From an uncultured Mailhella sp. (GTDB taxonomy: Bacteria > Desulfobacterota > Desulfovibrionia > Desulfovibrionales > Desulfovibrionaceae): 64,000 nt of DNA. Within the stretch, counting starts at the first letter, position 1. Every line of letters starts with the position of its first letter. Location: NCBI RefSeq assembly GCF_944324995.1, contig NZ_CALUYL010000005.1, forward strand, positions 1 to 64,000. Reading direction: 5' to 3'. A program made the translations under genes and the position numbers. Below, in pieces: positions 8,864 to 17,402 of this stretch. The notes beneath the pieces are model-generated. The model saw only the letters and a program-made list of their open reading frames with translations. It searched no databases and had not been told where the DNA came from.

Positions 8864-11800
8864 ATGTTTGCTTCTCTTCTTTCCCGCTTCGGCAGATTGT
8901 CCTCGAACCTTGCCCTGGCCTCGGTTCTCGCCATGGCGTGCGGCATCTCTTCTCTCTTCCCTTCCGGCGCGGCGCAGGCGTATGAGTCACGCTATGTTTA
9001 CAAAGCCGACGGCTCGCCCCTGTTCGAGCTGGACTTCTTCGACCAGGGAGAACTGTATGTCATGTACACGGACGGCACCTCCAGCACCTCCACCTGGACG
9101 CTCTCCGAAAAACAGAAAAACAGCGCCGTCGAGGCCGTCCGCCTCTGGGCCGATATGCTCGGCACGTCAAGTCGCAACACCTCGCCCCTCCACCTCACCA
9201 TCGGTACTGTCGACTACGAGAACGCCAGCGCCTTCTCCTCTCCTAACTTATCCGATCTTCCCATCGTTCCCACCGGGGTTCAGGGCAGCATCGTCGACGG
9301 CACGGACATGGACTACGAGGCAATCATCGAGATCGGCACTCTGGATTTCTCCATTGCCGATCATCTTTCTCCTGTCCCCCTGACAGACAAGTACGACTTC
9401 ACCGCCGTGCTGTATCATGAACTTGGGCACGCCCTCGGCATTGCCACTATAGCCCCGGATCACAGCTACGCCGGCCCCGTAAATCAAATTTCCGTATGGG
9501 ACTCGCACCTCGTGGACCAGTACGGCAACCGGCTCCAGCCGGGCATGAACGTGGTTTCGGAAAGCGAGGCCGACAGCGTGGAAGAACCGAAATTCGTCGT
9601 AGGCGACTTAACAAACAGCGGCGTACGCTTCTACGGCAAGCACGTTTCCGAAGTGCTGGGGGAAGGCAACGGCCTGCTCATCGAAGGCTATGAGGGCAAC
9701 ATCCCCAATCTTTCGCACATCGAGCTTGAGCACAGTCTCATGAGCCACCAGTACTACCGCAACTACACCACCTTCATGGAAGCGGAACTGGCCGCGCTTC
9801 AGGACATAGGCTACAACTTCGACCGCAAGAACTACTACGGCTTCTCCGTGTACGGCGACGGCGCAACCATCGTGAATCAAAACGGCTACTTTGCCAGAAA
9901 CGCCGAAGGCACCGCCTACCTGAACGGCGTGCCGAACACGGCCAGGCTCGGCGTGGGCCTGCACGTTTACGGCAAGAACAACACCATTGTTCAGGCCGCC
10001 GACCTTCTCGCCTGCGGCACGGCGGGCACCGGCATCCGCGTGGACGGCAGCGCCAACAACCTCACCATAGCCCCCGGCGTGCGCATTGCGGCCGACGGCT
10101 CCTGGGGCACGGGGCTTCTTGTGGCCTACGGCAAAAATCAGACCGTCATAAGCCGCGGCGATATTACCGCCCTCGGCAAGGGAGGCATTGCTGCACGCTT
10201 CGACTTCGGCAACAACGCAAACGGCAACGACCCGGAATATCGCGGCTCATGGATATGGAACAACAGCATGGACATATCAATTGCCGACAGCAAAAACACG
10301 GATCTTTCCGGCTTTCCCCTGAACCTCGACGGTCCGCTCGTTTCCCGCTTCGACGTGAGCGGTCTTCTCGCCGGATCGGATGCCTCCATCTTCATTTCCG
10401 AAAACGCGCTGGTCAAGGACATCAATATTCTTTCCGGCGCGCAGGTCATCGGCGACATCGTTTCCGAATGGGACCCGAATAACAACGCCATTCAGTATAC
10501 GGGCGACAGAGGCGATCTTCACACCGCCCTCACCTTCGGCCATGCCGCCAATGCCGACGGAACCGCCGGTACTCCCGACAGCAACTTCGACATGACGCTC
10601 TTAGGCTCCGTCAACGGCGCAAAAAGCATCAACATGAACCTCGACGCCGGACGCCTTGCCGTCACCGGCACGGTGAACGCATACTCTCTTAAAAACTCCG
10701 GCCGCCTCGCTCTCTACGGCGTGGATGAATCCGGCAAGTCCGCTCACCTGACCTCAAGCTTCGTGAACGGCGAAAACGCCGTGCTTGAAACCCTCGTTTC
10801 CGCCTCCGGCAAGGTGAACGGCATTGAAGCGAACTCCGCCGATCTTGCCGGTACCTGGGCCCTGCGCCCCATGCCGGAATTCTACGCCGCAGGCGCCGTC
10901 ATCCGCCCGGAATCCCCCGTGGAGGCCGAACAAATTTCCGGCGACTTTGCTAACGCCGTGGTGGAAAATACTTCCCCCACGCTTGATTTTTCCCTGAGCT
11001 TCGCCCCCGAATTCACCATGACCGCTTCCCGTGACCGCGACGCCTACAGCCGCTATGCCGAAAACGCGGGCGCACGCTCCCTCGGCAATGCGCTCTGGGG
11101 CATTTCCGGCGTGGCCGAAGGCGACATGCAAAACCTTCTCGCCGCGCTGGACTGGTCAGCGCCGGACGGCTCCGGCGTAACCCGCGGCCTGAACGCCCTC
11201 GGCCCGGAAGCCTACGACAACGCCGCCCGCGCCTCCCTGAACCAGGTGAGCGAGTTCAGCTCGCTCCTCTTCCGGCACATGACCGCCGCCGAAACCGCCC
11301 GCCGCGCGGGCATTCTGCCGGACTCCCCCGACGCGGAACACTGGACGCTCTGGGCCGCGCCCTACGGCTCCGGCTCCTGGCAGAGCGGCCGCAGCGGACT
11401 TTCGAGCTGGAACAGCACCGGCGCGGGCCTCATGGCGGGCCTCGACCGCCGTTCTGATTCCGGCCTCACTCTGGGCGCACACATTGCAGCAGGCGCGCGC
11501 CGCACCTTTACCGGCGGCAGCCACAGCGCCACGGCCGAAACCCGCGATTTTCTCATCGGCGTTCAGGGCCTCTACGCCCCTGAGTTCTGGAACGGCTTCT
11601 ACCTCACCGCTCAGGCCCGCGCAGGCGTGGAAGACGGCGACATGAAGCGAAACGTCCTCATCGGCCCCTACGCCGCCCACAACGAAAGCGACTGGACCGG
11701 CTTTGCCTTCGGCTCCCTCATCGGTGCAGGCAAGGACTGGACGTGGCACACGAACGCAGGCACTCTTGCCGCTGGCCCCCTCGCCTTCCTCGAATGGAAC

Positions 11801-12199
11801 GCCTTGCGCCGCCCCGGCATTTCGGAACGCGGCTCCTCGGCCTCGCGCCTGCACCTTGAAAGCGACGCCTTCCACTCCGTGCCCCTCACCCTGGGCGCAC
11901 ACATGGCATGGAACACCGCCACCGCCAACGGCTCCACCCTCGGCCTCGACTTCATGGCGGGCTGGAAGCACGAACTGGCCGACGACGCCCTCTCCTCCCG
12001 CGCCTCCTTCCGGGACTACGGAACCTTCGGCTTTGCTTCCGATACCTCCCTCACCGGCCGCGACGCCATGGTGCTCCAGTCAAGCCTCACCCTCACCGCC
12101 AAAGATAATTTCTCCCTCCAGATGAACCTCGGCGGCGAACTCTTCCGCCCCCACGCCTCCGCCGTCAACGCAGGCCTTACCTTGGGATGGAAGTTTTAA
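8864..12199 (+). CDS. Autotransporter with metalloprotease-like passenger
   Basis: A protein of about 1111 residues ending in an autotransporter beta-barrel. The start at 8864 gives a normal Sec signal peptide with cleavage near residue 39 (GAAQA then YES); an in-frame ATG at 8816 is possible, and neither has a good ribosome site. The passenger carries HELGHALG at residues 185-192, the HExxH zinc-peptidase signature followed by a glycine as in metzincins, but the usual third His three residues after that Gly is absent. A central region (about residues 330-620) has the beta-helix-like spacing of polymorphic adhesins. The last 300 residues are the barrel, ending in the aromatic-terminal LTLGWKF typical of outer-membrane insertion signals. 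It is probably surface-exposed or released; the substrate is unknown. Confidence 0.8.
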   Translation: MFASLLSRFGRLSSNLALASVLAMACGISSLFPSGAAQAYESRYVYKADGSPLFELDFFDQGELYVMYTDGTSSTSTWTLSEKQKNSAVEAVRLWADMLGTSSRNTSPLHLTIGTVDYENASAFSSPNLSDLPIVPTGVQGSIVDGTDMDYEAIIEIGTLDFSIADHLSPVPLTDKYDFTAVLYHELGHALGIATIAPDHSYAGPVNQISVWDSHLVDQYGNRLQPGMNVVSESEADSVEEPKFVVGDLTNSGVRFYGKHVSEVLGEGNGLLIEGYEGNIPNLSHIELEHSLMSHQYYRNYTTFMEAELAALQDIGYNFDRKNYYGFSVYGDGATIVNQNGYFARNAEGTAYLNGVPNTARLGVGLHVYGKNNTIVQAADLLACGTAGTGIRVDGSANNLTIAPGVRIAADGSWGTGLLVAYGKNQTVISRGDITALGKGGIAARFDFGNNANGNDPEYRGSWIWNNSMDISIADSKNTDLSGFPLNLDGPLVSRFDVSGLLAGSDASIFISENALVKDINILSGAQVIGDIVSEWDPNNNAIQYTGDRGDLHTALTFGHAANADGTAGTPDSNFDMTLLGSVNGAKSINMNLDAGRLAVTGTVNAYSLKNSGRLALYGVDESGKSAHLTSSFVNGENAVLETLVSASGKVNGIEANSADLAGTWALRPMPEFYAAGAVIRPESPVEAEQISGDFANAVVENTSPTLDFSLSFAPEFTMTASRDRDAYSRYAENAGARSLGNALWGISGVAEGDMQNLLAALDWSAPDGSGVTRGLNALGPEAYDNAARASLNQVSEFSSLLFRHMTAAETARRAGILPDSPDAEHWTLWAAPYGSGSWQSGRSGLSSWNSTGAGLMAGLDRRSDSGLTLGAHIAAGARRTFTGGSHSATAETRDFLIGVQGLYAPEFWNGFYLTAQARAGVEDGDMKRNVLIGPYAAHNESDWTGFAFGSLIGAGKDWTWHTNAGTLAAGPLAFLEWNALRRPGISERGSSASRLHLESDAFHSVPLTLGAHMAWNTATANGSTLGLDFMAGWKHELADDALSSRASFRDYGTFGFASDTSLTGRDAMVLQSSLTLTAKDNFSLQMNLGGELFRPHASAVNAGLTLGWKF

Positions 12200-12224
12200 A
12201 GGAAGATGGATGATGGGAGAGAAT

Positions 12225-12315
12225 GCGGGGGAAGGGAGGGAAAATTTTGAAAATTTATCCCTCCCTTCCCCCGCGCCCCCATCCCTCCTTTCAAAACTTT
12301 TTAATTTTTAAGGGG
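12225..12315 (+). repeat. Hairpin repeat family 1, copy C
   Basis: Outer stem GCGGGGGAAGGGAGGG / CCCTCCCTTCCCCCGC, inner AT-rich arm AAAATTTT / AAAATTT, then the conserved tail GCCCCCATCCCTCC and AAAACTTTTTAATTTTTAAG. It lies 25 bases after the autotransporter stop and could act as its transcription end. Confidence 0.85.
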
Positions 12316-12476
12316 ATGAGACAACGTAGTGAAAGGAAAGCGGAAATGAGAGAAACGAAAAGGGAGAAAAACCATTGAAATGAGGCGCAGTCATTATCGG
12401 CACGCGCGTACCCCTCCCCCAACATCTGGAACGCCTTTCGGCATAGACGTATTCGGCTGGGCGTGGCTCACATTCC

Positions 12477-12833
12477 CCCGAGCGTTGAGAGAGCGTTTTC
12501 CGTTTTACCTTTGGGCACTGCCCTCAGTGTTCCCCCAAAAAAATCTGAAAATCCCTTCCTTACTCACGACTGTCCGGCGAAGGCCGGACAGGAGTCGGCC
12601 ACCGCAGGTGGGTCCGACAGGACACACCTGCACTGCGTCCGCAGACCGAACCGCGCCCGCCAAGCACTTCCAGGCCTCGCATTCTTTGCCTTTTCCTCTT
12701 CCGAACTTCCGTTCGTTTTCGGCAACGCGCTCTGCATGCACGCTCCCGCCCCGCCGAACGGCGCAGCCGTCGGCGGAATCAGGGGGGCGCGGGGGGCTTG
12801 TCCCGACTTTGTCGGGGAATTATTTCCCCCGCC
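12477..12833 (+). repeat. Long dispersed repeat family 2, copy 1
   Basis: About 350 bases shared with 21807-22150 (inverted) and 59444-59784. Conserved blocks in order are GAGCGTTGAGAGA, a CCCCCAAAAAAATCTG segment, the palindrome ACTGTCCGGCGAAGGCCGG, GTCGGCCACCGCAGGTGG, GACACACCTGCACTG, CGCAGACCGAAC, and a 3' block AATCAGGGGGGCGCGGGGGG ending in AATTATTTCCCCC. This copy carries an extra inner hairpin (TTGTCCCGACTTTGTCGGGG) in the 3' block. No coding capacity was recognised. Confidence 0.75.
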
Positions 12834-12891
12834 GGGGTCCGGGGCAGCGCCCCGGAGGCTCTTGCCGATCCCGTCCTTTCCTGCCTTTCTC

Positions 12892-13827
12892 TCAGATATT
12901 GAGGAAGGTTTTGACGACGGGGGTAAGGTCTTCGTTTTGGGAGGGACGGAACCAGAGGATGCGTTTATCGGCGCGGAACCAGGTCCACTGGCGTTTAGCG
13001 TAGGCGCGGGTATTGCGGGTCCAGAGTTCGACGCACTGGTCGAGGGAGAGGGAGCCGGTGAGGTAGGCGGCGGTTTCGGCGCAGCCTATGCCGGTCCAGC
13101 CGGGGGCGGAGGTATCGGGGCAGGCCTTGAGGGCGGTTTCGGCCTCTTCGAGGGCTCCGTTACGGATCATGATTTTGATGCGTTTTTCGAGGAAGGGGGT
13201 AAGTTCGGGAAGGGGGAGGCCTATGCCCAGGCGGAGGGTCTGCCATTTGGCGGGGGGAGGGGTTTGGGCGTGCCACCAGGAAAAGGTTTTTCCGGTGCTT
13301 TCCCAGACTTCGAGGGCGCGGACGTTGCGCTGGCTGTCGTTGGGGTGGATTTTTGCGGCGTAGTCGGGATCTATGGACGCGAGGCGCGCGTGGAGGGCCG
13401 GGGCTCCCAGGGTTTCGCATTCCCGGGTGAGGCGTTTCGTCACTTCCGGGTCTGCGGCGGGAATGGCGGCTATGCCGTCGAGCAGGGCGCGCAGGTAGAA
13501 GCCCGTGCCGCCCACAAGGATGGGAAGGCGGCCTTCGGCGAGGGTTTCGCGGATGGCGGCGTCGGCGAGGTCGGCCCACTGTCCGGCGGAGATTTTTTTT
13601 GTGGTTTCCAGCCAGCCGTAGAGCTTATGAGGGCAGACCTGTTTTTCCTCTTCCGAGGGCTGGGCCGTGATGATGGGAAAATCGCGGTACACCTGGCGGG
13701 AGTCGGCATTGATGACGGCGGCGGGAAGTCCGCAGCGTTCGAGCATGGCGGCAAGGTGCAGGGCGGCGGCGGTTTTGCCGGAGCCCGTGGGGCCGACCAG
13801 GCAGAGAATGCGGGGCGCAGGGGTCAT
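12892..13827 (-). CDS. miaA: tRNA dimethylallyltransferase
   Basis: A 311-residue MiaA, which transfers a dimethylallyl group to N6 of A37 in tRNAs reading UNN codons. The P-loop GPTGSGKT is at residues 12-19, followed by INADSRQVYRD (the DSxQVY substrate motif) and ILVGGTGFYLRALLDG. The C-terminal part contains AYAKRQWTWFR, the conserved KRQ-TWFR segment. The start at 13827 is preferred over an upstream in-frame ATG because its ATG overlaps the coaD stop (ATGA). It is the last gene of the rsmD-coaD-miaA group. Length is normal for the family. Confidence 0.95.
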   Translation of the reverse strand: MTPAPRILCLVGPTGSGKTAAALHLAAMLERCGLPAAVINADSRQVYRDFPIITAQPSEEEKQVCPHKLYGWLETTKKISAGQWADLADAAIRETLAEGRLPILVGGTGFYLRALLDGIAAIPAADPEVTKRLTRECETLGAPALHARLASIDPDYAAKIHPNDSQRNVRALEVWESTGKTFSWWHAQTPPPAKWQTLRLGIGLPLPELTPFLEKRIKIMIRNGALEEAETALKACPDTSAPGWTGIGCAETAAYLTGSLSLDQCVELWTRNTRAYAKRQWTWFRADKRILWFRPSQNEDLTPVVKTFLNI

Positions 13828-14399
13828 GCGCGATCGTCTCCGGGGCATTCAAAAAGGTCGTCGTCTTCGGGATTAGGGCCGGCGCAGGGCACGGACGCGG
13901 GCCAGGATTCGGGCAGGCCGTAGGCGCGGCGCAGGCGCGGAATCACGGTGGGGGGCACGAGGCAGCGCACGTCGCCGCCGAGGGAGGCCACGTTGCGGAT
14001 ATTGGTGGAACTTATGTACATCCAGCGCAGGTCGGACATGAGGAATATGGTCTGCACGTCGTGCTGCAGCTTGCGGTTCATGAGAGCCATCTGGAATTCG
14101 TAGTCGAAGTCGGAAACGGCGCGCAGGCCGCGCAGAATGGCCTTGGCTCCCACGCTGGCGGCGAAATCCACGAGCAGACCGGCGAAGGGCATGACCTTCA
14201 CGCCGGGGATGCCGGCAAAGACTTCCTTCACGATGTCCACGCGCTCTTCGAGAGTGAAGAGCGGATGCTTGCCGCAATCCTTGGCCACGGCGACGATGAC
14301 GGTATCGAAGAGTTCGAGGCCGCGGCGTATGATGCATTCGTGTCCGTTGGTAAGCGGATCAAAGGTGCCGGGATAAATGGCTATACGTTCTTCACCCAT
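13824..14399 (-). CDS. coaD: Phosphopantetheine adenylyltransferase
   Basis: A 191-residue nucleotidyltransferase catalysing the penultimate step of coenzyme A synthesis (4'-phosphopantetheine + ATP to dephospho-CoA). The family motif YPGTFDPLTNGH lies at residues 9-20, with the T/HxGH-type site as TNGH, and the second motif ISSTNIR about residue 128. The protein is some 30 residues longer than typical CoaD owing to an acidic C-terminal tail (EDDDLFECPGDD), which is probably dispensable. Its 5' end overlaps rsmD by 19 bases and its 3' end overlaps miaA by 4 bases. Confidence 0.95.
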   Translation of the reverse strand: MGEERIAIYPGTFDPLTNGHECIIRRGLELFDTVIVAVAKDCGKHPLFTLEERVDIVKEVFAGIPGVKVMPFAGLLVDFAASVGAKAILRGLRAVSDFDYEFQMALMNRKLQHDVQTIFLMSDLRWMYISSTNIRNVASLGGDVRCLVPPTVIPRLRRAYGLPESWPASVPCAGPNPEDDDLFECPGDDRA

Positions 14400-14941
14400 A
14401 CCAGAATCCTTGTGTTGCCGTACAAGCGTTCGGCCTCAAGGCGCAGATTGTACTGCGCGTCGGCCCTGAGGGGGAGACCTTTTTCGACTTCGGCGACGAG
14501 GAAGCCGTCGTCGGCGAGCCAGCCCTGACGGATGATGTTCTTGAGGGCGGGCTTGAAGAGATCGGCGCCGTAGGGCGGATCGATGCAGATGAGCTGACAG
14601 GGTTCCGCAGGACGGCGGGCGGTCACGCGCAAAGCGTCTTCTTCATGGATGGCGCAGCGATCGGCGAGGCCGAGGTTGGCGGCGTTTTTCCGCAGGCATT
14701 CGGCGGCTTTGTGATCTTTTTCAATGAAGTCGGCAAAGCGCGCGCCGCGGCTGAGCGCCTCGAAGCCGAGGCTGCCGCTGCCCGCGAACACGTCGAGCAC
14801 GCGCACGGCACCCCACACGACGCCGCGGGCTTCGAGCATGGAAAACAGGGATTCGCGCACTCTTCCCATGGCGGGTCTGTAGCCCGGTCCGGTAACGGTG
14901 TGGAGAGTGCGTCCGCGACAGGCGCCGGCAATGATTCGCAT
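14381..14941 (-). CDS. rsmD: 16S rRNA (guanine(966)-N(2))-methyltransferase
   Basis: A 186-residue SAM-dependent methyltransferase. The start at 14941 (MRIIAGACRGR) matches the conserved N terminus of RsmD; the in-frame upstream extension is not family-like. Seen motifs are RVRESLFSML, the SAM-binding loop VLDVFAGSGSLGFEALSRGA, and the catalytic IDPPYG. RsmD modifies G966 of 16S rRNA during 30S assembly, and the pairing of rsmD with coaD is a very common gene neighbourhood. It is the first gene of the rsmD-coaD-miaA group. Confidence 0.93.
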   Translation of the reverse strand: MRIIAGACRGRTLHTVTGPGYRPAMGRVRESLFSMLEARGVVWGAVRVLDVFAGSGSLGFEALSRGARFADFIEKDHKAAECLRKNAANLGLADRCAIHEEDALRVTARRPAEPCQLICIDPPYGADLFKPALKNIIRQGWLADDGFLVAEVEKGLPLRADAQYNLRLEAERLYGNTRILVWVKNV

Positions 14942-15127
14942 GAAAGGTTTCCTGAGTAAGGCGAGCCTGAGGCGCGCCGCCGGAAGGCATCCGGGATGAA
15001 GGTTTTGACAACGAAGCGCGAAAAGCTCCCGCGACGACCGTTTCGGGGCCGCGGGAGCTGCAAAGGTAACGCTTGAGCGCCGCTCTGACAAGAGGGCTCC
15101 GCACGGGTTCGGAGCCCGGAACCGGGA

Positions 15128-16741
15128 TCAGAGCTGAGAGAGGAAGAGCACGAGTTCGCGTTCGATTTCCACGAGGCGGTCGCGCAGTTCGGTCTGCTCT
15201 TCCCAGGGAATTTCGTCCACGTGGGCGAGACGTTCGCGCACCTGGGCGACGCGCTGTTCGAGCTCTCCGGCCAGGAAGTTCCAGTCCACGCGGGGCTTGG
15301 CGCGCGAGGGGCTCGGCATGTGGATTTCGGTGCGCACCGCGCCCTCGATGGTGGCTTCCTCGAGGTATTCGGGAATGCGCGCCGTGATGCCGAAGCGATC
15401 CTTGATGAGTCCGGCAAGGATTTCCTGGGCCTTGGGTTCGCCGTGAACCAGCGCGATGTTCATGCCCGGACGAGCCATGCTTCCTATCCATTCGAGGAGC
15501 TGGCTTTGTCCGGCGTGGGCGGAGAAGCCGTTGATGGTGAATATTCTTGCGGCCACGGCCACGTCTTCGCCGAAGAGGCGCAGCGATTTTGCGCCGTCCA
15601 CGAGCTTTCTTCCGGGGGTGCCCATGGCCTGATAGCCCACGAACACGATGCTGACGCCTTCCTTCCACAGGTTGTGCTTGAGGTGATGGCGTATGCGGCC
15701 CGCGTTGCACATGCCGCTTGCGGAAAGAATGATGGCCGGGCCTTCCATGGTGTTGAGCTTCTGGGATTCCTGCGCGCTCTGGGTGAAGCGCACGAGGCCG
15801 TCGGGAGTGGCCTTGAAGTCTTCGACGGTGAACTCGGGAGTGCGCAGATGATCGGCGTAATTCATGAACACCCGCGTGGCCTTGGACGCCAGCGGGCTGT
15901 CCACGAAGATGGGCATGGGTTCGGGCAGACGGTTCTGCTTTTTCAGGATGAGCAGGCTGTAGAGGATTTCCTGCGTGCGTTCCACGGCAAAGGCCGGAAT
16001 GATGACCTTTTCGTGATGGCTGAAACTGTAGTTGACGGCTTCGGCGAGTTCTTCGAGGGTGTCGTCTTCGCCCTTGTGATCGCGGTCGCCGTAGGTGGAT
16101 TCCACAAAGAGCCAGTCGGGAGTGTCGGGCTTTTCGGCGTCGGGCAGGAGCAGGGCTCCGGGGCGGCCGAGGTCGCCGGAAAAGACGATGCGGGTGGATT
16201 TGCCCTCTTCCTCGACGGTGAGTTCCAGAAAGGCCGCGCCGAGGATGTGGCCCGCGTGGCGGAAGACGACCTTCACGCCCGGCGCGGGAAGGATGGTGTC
16301 GTCGAAGTTCACGGGATGCAGAAGCTTGGCGGTGGCGAGGGCGTCTTCGGTTTCGTAGAGGGGCTCGCCGCCGGCGACTTCGGAAGCGCCGCGCCGCTTG
16401 TCGTGACGGCTTTTCCATTCATGGTCCATTTCCTGAATGTGGGCGCTGTCTTCGAGCATGATGGAGGCGAGCTCGGCCGTGGGCCGCGTGCAGTAGATGC
16501 TGCCCTTGAAGCCCTTTTTGACCATGCGGGGCAAAAGACCCGAGTGATCGATGTGGGCGTGGGTGAGCAGAATGAAATCCAGGTTTTCGGGGCGATAGGC
16601 GTCCGTCTGAAAGTTTCGCTCTTCAATGGCGGAATTGCCCTGGAACATGCCGCAGTCCACGGCAAAGCGGGACGAGCCGGTTTCTATGACGTAGCAGGAA
16701 CCGGTAACGGTCTGGGCGGCCCCCAGAAAGGTGATTTTCAT
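15128..16741 (-). CDS. MBL-fold beta-CASP ribonuclease-like protein
   Basis: A 537-residue metallo-beta-lactamase-fold protein of the RNA-specific beta-CASP group (YSH1/KH-less CPSF-like). Zinc ligands are visible as HAHIDH at residues 61-66, followed by the FRHAGHILGA His and FSGDLGR. The beta-CASP motifs are present (IIPAFAVERTQEILY, IFVDSPLA, IILSASGMC, the GFSAHAGQ histidine, and a final LVHGEP). The start at 16741 (MKITFLGAAQTVTGSCY) has an AGGAG site and matches the family N terminus. The C-terminal 70 residues are a charged helical tail. It probably acts as an RNA endo- or exonuclease. Confidence 0.88.
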   Translation of the reverse strand: MKITFLGAAQTVTGSCYVIETGSSRFAVDCGMFQGNSAIEERNFQTDAYRPENLDFILLTHAHIDHSGLLPRMVKKGFKGSIYCTRPTAELASIMLEDSAHIQEMDHEWKSRHDKRRGASEVAGGEPLYETEDALATAKLLHPVNFDDTILPAPGVKVVFRHAGHILGAAFLELTVEEEGKSTRIVFSGDLGRPGALLLPDAEKPDTPDWLFVESTYGDRDHKGEDDTLEELAEAVNYSFSHHEKVIIPAFAVERTQEILYSLLILKKQNRLPEPMPIFVDSPLASKATRVFMNYADHLRTPEFTVEDFKATPDGLVRFTQSAQESQKLNTMEGPAIILSASGMCNAGRIRHHLKHNLWKEGVSIVFVGYQAMGTPGRKLVDGAKSLRLFGEDVAVAARIFTINGFSAHAGQSQLLEWIGSMARPGMNIALVHGEPKAQEILAGLIKDRFGITARIPEYLEEATIEGAVRTEIHMPSPSRAKPRVDWNFLAGELEQRVAQVRERLAHVDEIPWEEQTELRDRLVEIERELVLFLSQL

Positions 16742-17402
16742 AACACGACTCCTGGAATAGGGTTCCGTAAGATGGGAGTATAGAAGTTTTTCATTGTTTT
16801 CGCAAGGAATGTGGGCGGAGGAAAAGAAAAAATCGCGGTATTGCGTTAGTTGTGCTCCGTTATACAGAAGCGGAAAAAAGAGGGAGCGGGCGGCGGAAAA
16901 AACGCGGAGGAACGCTGCGGGGACTGGGAGCGGGACGCGGCTAACCCCGTTTTCGGCCTCGACTTTTCCGTCAGCCCGGGGCCATGAGCGCCGAAATGGA
17001 ACGGGGCGCGGAGGTGTGCCTGCTCGACGGCCTGTGCGGGTGGGGAGCGCGGCGGTGTGTTTGTTCGCGGTGGGGAGCGCAATGGAGTGCCTGCGCAGGG
17101 CGCGCAACGGCGGGATGACGCGGGGATGGGGGAAAGGCGCAGCGAAATGAAGGCTCGGCGGAGGCGAAAAAGCCGTGGCGGCGCGAAACAGGATTCCGCC
17201 CCCTTCCCGGCGCTGACGGCGATGCGGATTTCGGCGCGACTTTCAGCGCTGACTGCGGGGCAGTTTTCGGCGCGGCGGTTCGTCGCGGATTTCGATCGGC
17301 ATGAGGTCTCGCCTTCCACATTCCGGAGCATGCTCTCCCTCCGACGCCCCCCGACAGGCGGGTGCGTCCCCTCCCCGGTCGGCGAGAAAACTCGGCCGCG
17401 CC
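16742..17402. other. Intergenic, no gene supported
   Basis: About 660 bases. The first 60 (16742-16805) form an AT-rich probable promoter for the minus-strand MBL gene. The remainder is G-rich on the plus strand with open frames of low complexity. No RNA or repeat was recognised. Confidence 0.5.

Larger units (their letters stand above)
12200..12891. other. Intergenic repeat region, no gene supported
   Basis: Holds hairpin repeat copy C (12225-12315) just after the autotransporter stop and long repeat family 2 copy 1 (about 12477-12833). The open frames over it change little in composition from frame to frame and are not supported. A small GC hairpin (CCGGGGCAGCGCCCCGG, 12839-12855) sits beyond the miaA stop but lacks a T run. 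Confidence 0.7.

Noticed and set aside
12892..13923. A plus-strand frame of 486 codons over miaA
   Set aside because: Glycine-rich antisense translation of a clear miaA gene; no start site or domain.
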